From positions 1 through 17,880 of the forward strand of contig CAJXJG010000013.1 of assembly GCA_913054425.1 (NCBI GenBank): DNA of 17,880 nt. Reading direction: 5' to 3'. The stretch is from an uncultured Fidelibacterota bacterium (lineage in GTDB: Bacteria > Fidelibacterota > Marinisomatia > Marinisomatales > UBA8229). Shown here in pieces: positions 6,476 to 13,414 of this stretch; positions within the stretch are counted from its first letter, which is position 1, and each line of letters opens with the position of its first letter. The notes under the pieces are model-generated. The model was given only the letters and a program-made list of their open reading frames with translations, was not told the DNA's origin and did no database searches. A program made the translations under genes and the position numbers.

Positions 6476-7531
6476 TTAAAGGTTTTTGTAGCTGAAACTT
6501 TTTGTAAATACCGTTGATTTTTTATCACCAATTTCCATTAAGGGATAGATAAATAGATTGACCTTCCCTTCTTCATATCCATCTAAAACAAAATCACGAC
6601 CCACCATCATATCTACACGATTATTATCCACGGTACCAAAAAAGTAATCTGTCTTTGATGGATCTTTATCTGCCTCGGAAATATCAACCGGGTGCCAACC
6701 TTTGCCCTCAACATAATAATCTGCCCAGCAATGATATCCTCCAACCGGGCCCTCTTTTCCTGTTGGTATGGGAAAACCCATATGGAACCGGACTGGTATC
6801 TCCAGTGTTCGCACTAATGACATAAAGTAGGAATGATAATCGGTACAATTTCCCACCCCAATATTACAGGCATAAATTGAATTGCCATTTCCAAATGTAT
6901 AATTTCCGTCATCCGTTTTCGCTTTCTGATAAAGGGCAACCACTTCATCCCGGGATACGCCCTTCTGGCCATAAATACTATCTGGGTTTAACCAGGGAGT
7001 TTTGTAATAAAGATCATCCACACTTTTGGGTTTTCCATAATGCATGCCTGACAGGACATAATTATAAATACCCCTTACATCATTCTTTGACAATTTTTCC
7101 TCTTTGATCAAGGATAAAAATGCATTTCCGGTTGGAACCGTACTATATGCTCCTATATAATGATTGGGATCAACATTTTTATAAATTTCGTTACTGTGTT
7201 CTTTCCTGGATACATTAAATGTCATGGAAACCAAAGTCCTTTCATTTGTCCCCTCAACATTATAAACATAGAGATATTTATTCCCATGTACTTTTTCTTC
7301 TTTTATACCATACGGTAATCCGCTTGTACTAATATGAAGATCTGAAATTGTTTGTACTTCATTACTTTGCGGAACCGGCATCCACAATTCCAGTTTTTTC
7401 CCACCTGTTGACTCAACAGAAACCTCGTAAGTAAACTGGAAAGAGCGTATACTATGTGAATCGCTGGACATTAGACTCATTGTTTCAAAAGGAGCAAGGA
7501 GAATCATAGTAATAAGTAATACTTTTTTCAA
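6476..7531 (-). CDS. Exported transglutaminase-like (papain-fold) protein
   Basis: A 351-residue protein with an N-terminal signal peptide (residues 1 to ~20, KKVLLITMILLAPF core), an Ig-like N-terminal part (YEVSVES, LWMPVP), and a transglutaminase-like core. The catalytic triad is visible: Cys229 in GNCTDYHSYF, His267 in GGYHCWADYYV and Asp283 in WHPVDISEA. The arrangement is typical of bacterial periplasmic transglutaminase/protease homologues, which may cut or crosslink peptides. The start is TTG 7531; the first ATG would remove the KK n-region of the signal peptide. It precedes the barrel gene by 31 bp. Its true substrate is not known. Confidence 0.85.
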   Translation of the reverse strand: MKKVLLITMILLAPFETMSLMSSDSHSIRSFQFTYEVSVESTGGKKLELWMPVPQSNEVQTISDLHISTSGLPYGIKEEKVHGNKYLYVYNVEGTNERTLVSMTFNVSRKEHSNEIYKNVDPNHYIGAYSTVPTGNAFLSLIKEEKLSKNDVRGIYNYVLSGMHYGKPKSVDDLYYKTPWLNPDSIYGQKGVSRDEVVALYQKAKTDDGNYTFGNGNSIYACNIGVGNCTDYHSYFMSLVRTLEIPVRFHMGFPIPTGKEGPVGGYHCWADYYVEGKGWHPVDISEADKDPSKTDYFFGTVDNNRVDMMVGRDFVLDGYEEGKVNLFIYPLMEIGDKKSTVFTKSFSYKNL

Positions 7532-7622
7532 TTTTTTATATTATGTTTTAAACAGTTTTATTATTTGTAATGAAGACAGGAAACGAAGCCATTGTTTCTA
7601 TGAATCTATTCCCACTCTTCAA

Positions 7623-7808
7623 TTACTTGTTATGTGAATCTTTAAATCTTCTACCCACAAAATAGTATAACAACGTACCAGTTAGAAGCGCCAGAAATCC
7701 CTTTCCGGATCCGATATCTTTTGGTAGAAGATCTGATTCCTGACACCAGGACAAAATGGCAAACATTATCCCGAATGCCGAAAGGTACATCCAGATAAAC
7801 GTGTACAT
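7623..7808 (-). CDS. 61-aa two-TM membrane protein coupled to phoU
   Basis: A small membrane protein with helices at about residues 3-20 (FIWMYLSAFGIMFAILS) and 37-52 (GFLALLTGTLLYYFVG), joined by a polar loop with QESDLLPKDIG, and a basic C-terminus RRFKDSHNK. Its ATG at 7808 directly abuts the TAA of the PhoU gene (TAAATG), implying translational coupling. I do not recognise the family. Its place at the end of the arsR-Na/Pi-phoU series suggests a small accessory to the transporter (inference). Confidence 0.7.
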   Translation of the reverse strand: MYTFIWMYLSAFGIMFAILSWCQESDLLPKDIGSGKGFLALLTGTLLYYFVGRRFKDSHNK

Positions 7809-8474
7809 TTATTCGGGATATCCAATGCTTTCAAAGGGATTAACAATACTTGAAATCAGGTTTCTCGAGTGGGCTGCAATTCTCTTTAGATAGCGTGCAT
7901 ACAGGGCAATAGCTGCAGATCTTCCTGTTGCAAGATCAGCAATTTTCCCGGAAATGATGTCATTTGTAATTGCATCACTTTGAGCAGAAATTTGTTCCTT
8001 GTAAAAACCCATAAGCCCCCGGGCTTTTTCAATATCCTGATTTTTAAATGCATCAATTGAATCTTCAAATAAATGAAAGGATATCTTCTCAATTTTACCC
8101 AAGCGATCTTCAATACTGCCTCCATCCAACTTTTTGGGATGGTTTACAGCAAGATCATAAATATTCTTGGTATAATCTCCGATTCTTTCAATATCTATAA
8201 CCACACTTACTAATACCAGTCCGGACCCCACATCTTCTCTGCTTCCTACTGCCAGGTGGGTCATGATTTTCCGGCGCACATCCCGCTCGAATTCGTTGAT
8301 CTTTTTATCCATGGCATAAATATCGATATCAATATCCGCTGAATCTGATTTTCTCAGCGACTCAAGAGATGCCTTGAACATGGTCAGGTCAATATCCAGC
8401 ATTTCATGGCACTCAACCAATGCCTGCTCATATAAACTGTCTGATTTGAATATTTCAAATATTTGCTTAAACAT
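7809..8474 (-). CDS. PhoU-domain protein linked to the Na+/Pi cotransporter
   Basis: 221 residues from ATG 8474. A longer frame from 8525 exists but would overlap the transporter gene by 49 bp, and its extra 17 residues do not look PhoU-like. The protein is all-helical with the PhoU motif VIDIERIGDYTKNI in the middle and a degenerate second copy, RYLKRIAAHSRNLI, near the C-terminus. PhoU proteins bind metal clusters and modulate phosphate uptake; forms next to NptA-like transporters probably control that carrier. The start is 2 bp after the transporter stop and the stop abuts the next ATG, so three genes form one tightly packed transcript. Confidence 0.85.
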   Translation of the reverse strand: MFKQIFEIFKSDSLYEQALVECHEMLDIDLTMFKASLESLRKSDSADIDIDIYAMDKKINEFERDVRRKIMTHLAVGSREDVGSGLVLVSVVIDIERIGDYTKNIYDLAVNHPKKLDGGSIEDRLGKIEKISFHLFEDSIDAFKNQDIEKARGLMGFYKEQISAQSDAITNDIISGKIADLATGRSAAIALYARYLKRIAAHSRNLISSIVNPFESIGYPE

Positions 8475-8476
8475 GA

Positions 8477-9526
8477 TTATCGCCCAATGAGTATGATTAA
8501 GAATGGTAATAGAAAGAAAAAACAAACTAAGTATATCAGTGGTATAAATTTATTCTTGATGGCTACCTCAGAAATCCATTGAGCCAGCTTAATGGGTATA
8601 TCCCTGAATAATGGATTTAAATAAATAATCAGGATTCCATAAAGATTAAAAAATAAATGGGCAAATGCGGCGACAAGAGCCGTTACATTGAGGGTAAGGG
8701 CAGCCAAAATTGCCGTAATGGTTGTCCCAATATTCGCACCTAAGGTAAATGGATATACCTGCCTGAGTGAAAGTACGCCAGCACCAGCTAAGGGAACAAT
8801 GGTTGATGTGGTAATTGATGAACTTTGTACCATAATTGTTAAGAGCATTCCAAACAAAATACCGTGGAGCGCTGTCTTGAATATATATTGATCAAAAAAT
8901 TGCTGAACATTGTCAAGAACTAAACTCCTAAGAAGCTTAACAATAGAATATAGCATAGCAAACGTAAGCAAAACACTGAGGATAATAAATACTATATTAT
9001 TATCAAAACTCAGACTTTCAATATGATGGACACTCCATTTAATACCAGCCTTAATTGGACTATTAAACTCATTAGTGACACTGACGGTACCAAAAAGTAA
9101 AGAACCTAATCCAGAGGCTGTCTTTTCCAGTAATCCAAAGGCAATTTCAATTGGGAATAATATCAAAACTGCAAATACATTAAAGAAGTCGTGCACGGTT
9201 GCCGCTGCAAAGGCTCGCTTAAACTCATTGCCTCGATTTATATGGCCAATGGAAACGATAATGTTTGTAACTGTAGTTCCTATGTTTGCACCCATAATCA
9301 TCGGGATTGCGCCAGCTAAAGTCAAGGCGCCACTACTCACCATACCTACAATAAGGGATGTAGTGGTTGATGAACTTTGGAAAATAGTTGTAGAAAGAAT
9401 TCCTATGAACAATGCTATAAATGGATTGCTAGTGGTTGATATTATACTCTTTGCAAATTCCTCACCCATATTATTAATAGCCTCAGATAAGCCATTTATT
9501 CCCACCAGAAAGAGGTATAGGGACAT
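8477..9526 (-). CDS. Na+/phosphate cotransporter, NptA/PNaS family
   Basis: A polytopic membrane protein with the inverted duplication typical of the family: FQSSSTTTSL (49-58) and GANIGTT (79-85) in the first half, VQSSSITTST (233-242) and GANIGTT (263-269) in the second. The QSSS motifs line the substrate and sodium sites. The 349-residue length from ATG 9526 is on the short side. AGGTG, 5 nt upstream, supports this start. However, the frame is open further upstream and reads IKTWLKILGVL, completing the first membrane helix, and a better Shine-Dalgarno sequence (AGGAG, 9567-9571) lies 7 nt before an ATT codon at 9559. It lies downstream of an ArsR repressor and upstream of phoU. Role: sodium-driven phosphate uptake, or arsenate entry as a side effect. 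Confidence 0.9.
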   Translation of the reverse strand: MSLYLFLVGINGLSEAINNMGEEFAKSIISTTSNPFIALFIGILSTTIFQSSSTTTSLIVGMVSSGALTLAGAIPMIMGANIGTTVTNIIVSIGHINRGNEFKRAFAAATVHDFFNVFAVLILFPIEIAFGLLEKTASGLGSLLFGTVSVTNEFNSPIKAGIKWSVHHIESLSFDNNIVFIILSVLLTFAMLYSIVKLLRSLVLDNVQQFFDQYIFKTALHGILFGMLLTIMVQSSSITTSTIVPLAGAGVLSLRQVYPFTLGANIGTTITAILAALTLNVTALVAAFAHLFFNLYGILIIYLNPLFRDIPIKLAQWISEVAIKNKFIPLIYLVCFFFLLPFLIILIGR

Positions 9527-9601
9527 GAGAACACCTAAAATTTTTAACCAGGTTTTAATTAAATAACTCCTAAAAGACTAAGAAAGATTTTGATTTTTTT
9601 T

Positions 9602-9943
9602 TCATTGCCTACATCTATTGTTTTTTATCATTCTAATTGCCTTCCCAATATCAATTTTAATATTTTCTTCCTGAATATGAACAAAGGCATCTAAAGTTTT
9701 TTGCATAAATATATCCAATGATTTAGAAATAAAAGAAAAAGTCCACCTACCCTCTTTCCTTTTTTCAACGATGCCGGCGTTATGAAGAATAGTTAAATGC
9801 CTGGATACACTATATTGAGGAATATCCAGTATTTCTGCCAAATCAGTTTCGCATATTTCTAAGTTTGATTGTTTAAGAATATTAACAATTCGGAATCTGG
9901 TCTCATCAGAAAGAGCTTTAAATTGTGTTATTGGAAAATTCAT
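9602..9943 (-). CDS. ArsR-family winged-helix repressor
   Basis: 113 residues from ATG 9943; a TTG one codon earlier is also possible. The classic fold is clear: FKALSDETRFRIVNIL at the N-terminus, the recognition helix region DIPQYSVSRHLTILHNAGIV, and the wing RKEGRWTFSF. At the usual metal site, ELCVCDL of arsenic sensors, this protein has EICETDLAEIL, so only one of the two cysteines remains; another Cys lies near the C-terminus. Classical As(III) sensing through the CxC site is therefore unlikely, and redox or another signal is possible. A near-palindromic operator sits 19 bp upstream and the Na/Pi transporter follows 75 bp downstream, so autoregulation with control of phosphate uptake is the likely role. 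Confidence 0.88.
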   Translation of the reverse strand: MNFPITQFKALSDETRFRIVNILKQSNLEICETDLAEILDIPQYSVSRHLTILHNAGIVEKRKEGRWTFSFISKSLDIFMQKTLDAFVHIQEENIKIDIGKAIRMIKNNRCRQ

Positions 9944-9962
9944 CAAGTGAAATTAAAAATAG

Positions 9963-9986
9963 TTGCATATATGTACAAATATACAA
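9963..9986. promoter_or_regulatory. ArsR-type operator: 24-bp near-palindrome
   Basis: The left half TTGCATATATGT and right half ACAAATATACAA are reverse complements at all but two positions per arm (20 of 24 bases symmetric), centred on GTAC. It lies 19 bp upstream of the ArsR start, within the divergent gap to bolA, where it would overlap the repressor's own promoter. Confidence 0.6.
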
Positions 9987-10042
9987 TTATAATTTTTTTT
10001 AGTTACATAAAGAAAGTTATGTTAATTAAATAAATAAATGTA

Positions 10043-10076
10043 TATAATCCGGTTATTATAATCACATAAAATAACC
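10043..10076 (+). promoter_or_regulatory. bolA -10 box and leader inverted repeat
   Basis: TATAAT (10043-10048), preceded by a TG, is a good -10 element; no convincing -35 is visible. Immediately downstream, GGTTATT (10051-10057) and AATAACC (10070-10076) form a 7-bp inverted repeat with a 12-nt loop. It ends 16 bp before the bolA start, where it could bind a regulator or fold in the mRNA leader. Confidence 0.4.
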
Positions 10077-10092
10077 CGATTCTTAAGAAGAA

Positions 10093-10332
10093 ATGGATCA
10101 AATATTACGAAAATTAAAACAAGCTTTCCCCGGCGCTGATATTGAATTAAAAAATACGTCCTCCATGCACGTGGGTCATAATGCAAAAGGAATGCACTTG
10201 AAAACAACAATTTGTTATAACGGATTTAAGGGGAAAAATCTCATTGAACAGCATCAAATGGTCCAAAAAGCTTTGGAATCTGAACTTGGAAATGAAATTC
10301 ACGCTTTGTCAATCAAAACTATAATAATGTAA
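10093..10332 (+). CDS. bolA: BolA-family protein
   Basis: A 79-residue BolA domain spanning the whole protein: the N-terminal helix MDQILRKLKQAFPGADIELKN, the HLKTTICYNGFKGKNLIEQHQMVQKAL core, and the terminal EIHALSIKT strand. His54, in EQHQMV, corresponds to the conserved RHR histidine; the flanking Arg is Glu/Gln here. BolA proteins form [2Fe-2S]-bridged heterodimers with CGFS glutaredoxins and act in iron-sulfur trafficking and stress responses. The gene for such a glutaredoxin begins 13 bp downstream, which strongly supports this role. The start has only a weak ribosome binding site (AAGAAG). Confidence 0.92.
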   Translation: MDQILRKLKQAFPGADIELKNTSSMHVGHNAKGMHLKTTICYNGFKGKNLIEQHQMVQKALESELGNEIHALSIKTIIM

Positions 10333-10345
10333 AAGGAGAAGAACA

Positions 10346-10669
10346 ATGACAGATGATCAAAAATCACTTGTGGAAAATATGATAAATTCAGACAGGGTAT
10401 TTCTCATGATGAAAGGAACACCTGAAATGCCCCGATGCGGATTTTCAGCTCGAGTTGTACAGACCTTAAATACTCTGGGAGCTACCTATGGTTCATTTAA
10501 TATCTTTGATGACTATAATACAATGAATATGATCAAAGAACATTCTAGTTGGCCTACAACTCCACAGCTATTTGTTGATGGCACCTTAATCGGAGGATGT
10601 GATATAATTGACGAGCTGGCTGCGTCTGGAGAACTTGAAAAAATCCTCACCCCGGCTAAAAAGGAATAA
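10346..10669 (+). CDS. grxD: Monothiol CGFS glutaredoxin (Grx4/GrxD type)
   Basis: A 107-residue single-domain monothiol glutaredoxin. The active site is RCGFSARVV with Cys31; the KGTPEMPRCGFS lead-in, SSWPTTPQLFVDG cis-Pro loop and GGCDIIDEL glutathione-binding segment are all family hallmarks. These proteins hold a glutathione-ligated [2Fe-2S] cluster and pass it to apo-proteins or to BolA rather than reducing disulfides. ATG 10346 has a strong Shine-Dalgarno sequence (AAGGAGAAG). Co-transcribed with bolA. Confidence 0.96.
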   Translation: MTDDQKSLVENMINSDRVFLMMKGTPEMPRCGFSARVVQTLNTLGATYGSFNIFDDYNTMNMIKEHSSWPTTPQLFVDGTLIGGCDIIDELAASGELEKILTPAKKE

Positions 10670-10844
10670 CGATGTAGCCTGCAATAATTAGGATTATTCC
10701 ATTTGAAGATTCTGGTGGAAACATTTTCTGATTGTTAAAAAATGCGGGGGGGAAATTATTTTTTCACAGAATGATTATCCATTTAATTATATTTAAATGT
10801 AGTAACATAATAGCACCAAATTTTTACTCATATTCTTTTTCAGC

Positions 10845-11903
10845 ATGAATTGGCTTAACAACACATTTGGCAGCTTGCTGGAAAATCCCTTGATTCAAAG
10901 CATACTCATTCTCTTTGGCTTTGTATTGTCAGCTAAAATAACTGATCTGATTTTTACCCGTATTTTTAAAAGACTTGTAGCAAAAACAAAAACAAACTTT
11001 GATGATAAAATAATTGATCTTTTACATAAACCAATTTTCTACTCCATAATTTTTATCGGATTCACCTTTGCCTTTAAAAGGATTGATTTACCCGATTACA
11101 TAGATTTTGCACTGGTTAGTGTTGTTAAAACCATCACAATTCTCATCTGGCTGGTCGTTTTAACCAGGATTTTTATATTAACAATGGACTGGCTTTCTAC
11201 CCGCACTGCAAGCCGACTACTACAGCAAAAAACCCTCCCCTTATTTAATAACTTGGGGAAGATAGTAATCGCGATCCTTGGTATATATTTTATTTTTCTC
11301 AGTTGGAATATTAACGTTAATGGATTGATGGCATCAGGAGCTGCACTCAGTCTTGTGCTTGGCTTCGCGGCGAAAGACACGGTAGCAAACTTTTTTTCAG
11401 GATTTTTTCTTCTAGCCGATTCTCCGTTTAAAGAAGGAGATTACATTCTGCTGGATACAGGAGAGCGGGGTTATGTCAAAACTATGGGTCTGAGAAGTAC
11501 TCGGATTATGACACGGGACGATATCGAAATCACTCTCCCAAATTCAGTGATTGCTTCTTCAAAAATTGTAAATGAAAGCGGAGGACCAGAAGAAATTGAA
11601 CGGGTTCGCATTACACTTACAATCTCTTATGGCTCGGACATTGATGAGGTAAAAGAACTCCTTATTTCAATTGCGAAAAATAATTCCAATGTCATGGATG
11701 AGCCCGAACCAAGAGTTCGATTCCGGGAGTTTGTCGAGTCCGGATTAAAGCTTCAATTACTTTTCTGGATTTATAAACCAGAAAAACGGGGGAGAACAGT
11801 TGACCAGATTAATACTGATATTTACAAAAAATTTAATGAACGGAATATTCTGATTCCCTATCCAACTATAAAGGTAATTTTACCAAACCAGGAAACGGGA
11901 TAA
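10845..11903 (+). CDS. Small-conductance mechanosensitive channel, MscS family
   Basis: A 352-residue inner-membrane channel. Helices lie at about residues 17-40, 62-78, 88-112 and 136-155, followed by the pore-lining TM3 SLVLGFAAKDTVANFFSGFF (about 169-188). The cytosolic beta domain begins SPFKEGDYILLDTGERG and includes STRIMTRDDIEITLPNS, with a C-terminal alpha-beta domain ending near residue 345. It is a slightly longer MscS form with one or two extra N-terminal helices. It opens under membrane tension to relieve osmotic shock. No Shine-Dalgarno sequence is seen before ATG 10845, and a 175-bp gap separates it from grxD, so it is probably a separate transcript. Confidence 0.93.
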   Translation: MNWLNNTFGSLLENPLIQSILILFGFVLSAKITDLIFTRIFKRLVAKTKTNFDDKIIDLLHKPIFYSIIFIGFTFAFKRIDLPDYIDFALVSVVKTITILIWLVVLTRIFILTMDWLSTRTASRLLQQKTLPLFNNLGKIVIAILGIYFIFLSWNINVNGLMASGAALSLVLGFAAKDTVANFFSGFFLLADSPFKEGDYILLDTGERGYVKTMGLRSTRIMTRDDIEITLPNSVIASSKIVNESGGPEEIERVRITLTISYGSDIDEVKELLISIAKNNSNVMDEPEPRVRFREFVESGLKLQLLFWIYKPEKRGRTVDQINTDIYKKFNERNILIPYPTIKVILPNQETG

Positions 11904-11912
11904 TTGAAAAAA

Positions 11913-11962
11913 GCCCGCAAGAAACATATAATGATGAGAGAGGAGATTAATTTCCTACGGGC
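11913..11962. other. Imperfect inverted repeat after the MscS gene
   Basis: GCCCG (11913-11917) pairs with CGGGC (11958-11962), extended by partly pairing AAGAAA and TTTCCT, with a loop of about 26 nt. It could be a weak terminator for the mechanosensitive channel gene, but no T-run follows on the + strand. Confidence 0.25.
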
Positions 11963-11993
11963 ATAAACCCTGACTTTTCCAAGCAAACTTAAT

Positions 11994-12031
11994 TTTGAGT
12001 AGTAACGATTACCCGAGGGAATTTACTCAAA
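11994..12031 (+). promoter_or_regulatory. Nested inverted repeats upstream of dadA
   Basis: TTTGAGTA (11994-12001) and TACTCAAA (12024-12031) form a perfect 8-bp stem. Inside it, GTAA-CGA-TTAC (12002-12012) forms a second hairpin, with CCGAGG next to it. It lies about 75 bp before the dadA start. It may be a DNA operator or a folded leader; no known riboswitch class was recognised. Confidence 0.35.
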
Positions 12032-12104
12032 TATTCTTTCTAATTTAACCAAAAATTATTGTTTTATTGAATCATTAAATGAGACAAAAGTTCCCTGTTT
12101 TTTA

Positions 12105-13349
12105 ATGAAAGTCCTTATCTTAGGGGCCGGCGTCATTGGCGTTACAACTGCATACGAACTGACTAATGATGGACATCAAGTAACAGTAATAGACCGCCAG
12201 TCAAAACCAGCCATGGAAACCAGTTTCGGAAATGCAGGTCTCATTTCTCCGGGGCATTCATTTGCATGGACAACTCCAAAACTGCCCAGGAATCTGATGA
12301 AATCACTTTTTCAAAAACAGCAGGTGTTTCGGTTCAAACTCCATTGGAGTCCCGGGTTAATTCGCTGGGGATTCAATTTCATCAGGCAATGCACCAATGA
12401 AAATATGAGAATCAACACAATCAGGAAACTGCGGTTATGCTCCTTTTCCCAGGAAAAGCTTCATGAACTGATTCAGGAAGCCAATCTGGAGTATGAGCAG
12501 AATAAAAAGGGTCTTATTTATATCTACCGTTCTGATGAATCTTTCAAGGAAGGTGTGAAGAAGCTGAAACTACTCCAACCCACAATGGATAAACTGGATT
12601 TATTAAACACGGGTGACTTGATAAAAATTGAACCAGCTTTAGATCATTTGAAATCCCGGATTGCCGGGGGGATTTACTGCAATACGGATGAAAGCGGTAA
12701 TTGTCATAAGTTTACCACAAAACTAGCAAAACTCTGCTTGGAAAAGGGAGTGAAGTTCCAGTTTAATGAGACTATATCCCGGATTGAAACAAACCAGGGA
12801 AAAGTTCAAAAGGTAATTACGAATAACAATGAATATACCGCTGATGTCTATGTTCTGGCATTGGCTTCACACAGCACCCCCTTTGCCAGAAAGCTAGGTG
12901 ATTATTTGCCCGTATATCCGGTAAAGGGATACTCCATTACATTACCGATTGTAGATTTTTCAAAGGCACCTATTCACGGAGGCATAGATGAGGACAGTCT
13001 GCTGGCATTTTCTTTAATGGCTGACTCTATCCGTTTCACATCAGTAGCGGAGATCGCCGGATACAACACCAGCCACAAACCTTCTGATTTTTCCTATATG
13101 GTTAACCTTGCTGATTCCCTTTTTCCTGATGCTTTCGATTTTACAAATATCAAATACTGGGCCGGACTTCGGCCCATGACGCCTAATGGTTCTCCAATTT
13201 TTGGAAATGGAAAAATGAAAAACCTATTCTATAATACTGGTCATGGCCACTTAGGCTGGACAATGGCATGTGGATCAGCTAAAATTACTGCTGATCTTAT
13301 TACAGGACGAAAACCAAATATTGATTTGGAAGGTATGTTGCTCAATTAA
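12105..13349 (+). CDS. dadA: D-amino acid dehydrogenase (DadA-like FAD oxidoreductase)
   Basis: A 414-residue DAO-family flavoprotein. The N-terminal dinucleotide fold reads VLILGAGVIGVTTAYEL with GAGVIG at 7-12 and Asp30 (VTVIDRQ) at the end of the second strand, followed by SFGNAGLISPG. The C-terminal FAD part shows YWAGLRPMTPNGSPIFG (about 351-367) and TGHGHLGWTMACGSA. Both are diagnostic for DadA, which oxidises D-amino acids (D-Ala and others) to 2-oxo acids and ammonia, feeding electrons to the quinone pool at the inner membrane. Length is close to that of E. coli DadA. The start has no clear Shine-Dalgarno sequence. A molybdopterin oxidoreductase follows after about 50-65 bp. A related family such as sarcosine or hydroxyproline oxidase is possible but fits less well. 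Confidence 0.88.
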   Translation: MKVLILGAGVIGVTTAYELTNDGHQVTVIDRQSKPAMETSFGNAGLISPGHSFAWTTPKLPRNLMKSLFQKQQVFRFKLHWSPGLIRWGFNFIRQCTNENMRINTIRKLRLCSFSQEKLHELIQEANLEYEQNKKGLIYIYRSDESFKEGVKKLKLLQPTMDKLDLLNTGDLIKIEPALDHLKSRIAGGIYCNTDESGNCHKFTTKLAKLCLEKGVKFQFNETISRIETNQGKVQKVITNNNEYTADVYVLALASHSTPFARKLGDYLPVYPVKGYSITLPIVDFSKAPIHGGIDEDSLLAFSLMADSIRFTSVAEIAGYNTSHKPSDFSYMVNLADSLFPDAFDFTNIKYWAGLRPMTPNGSPIFGNGKMKNLFYNTGHGHLGWTMACGSAKITADLITGRKPNIDLEGMLLN

Positions 13350-13414
13350 TTGTATTATGAATTCTTTAACTAAAATGGTAACGATCTTCCCTTATTTTGG
13401 TGGATTTTATATCT

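Noticed and set aside
6877..7107. Rightward 76-aa frame
   Set aside because: It is antisense to the transglutaminase core, whose catalytic residues are all present in the leftward frame.
9075..9566. Rightward 163-aa frame
   Set aside because: It is antisense to the Na/Pi transporter; Pro/Lys-rich and mirrors the repeated membrane segments.
10022..10210. Leftward 62-aa frame across bolA
   Set aside because: It is a shadow of bolA and its A/T-rich promoter region.
10663..10699. GGAATAA/TTATTCC inverted repeat after grxD as a terminator
   Set aside because: It has a long loop, no GC-rich stem and no T-run afterwards.
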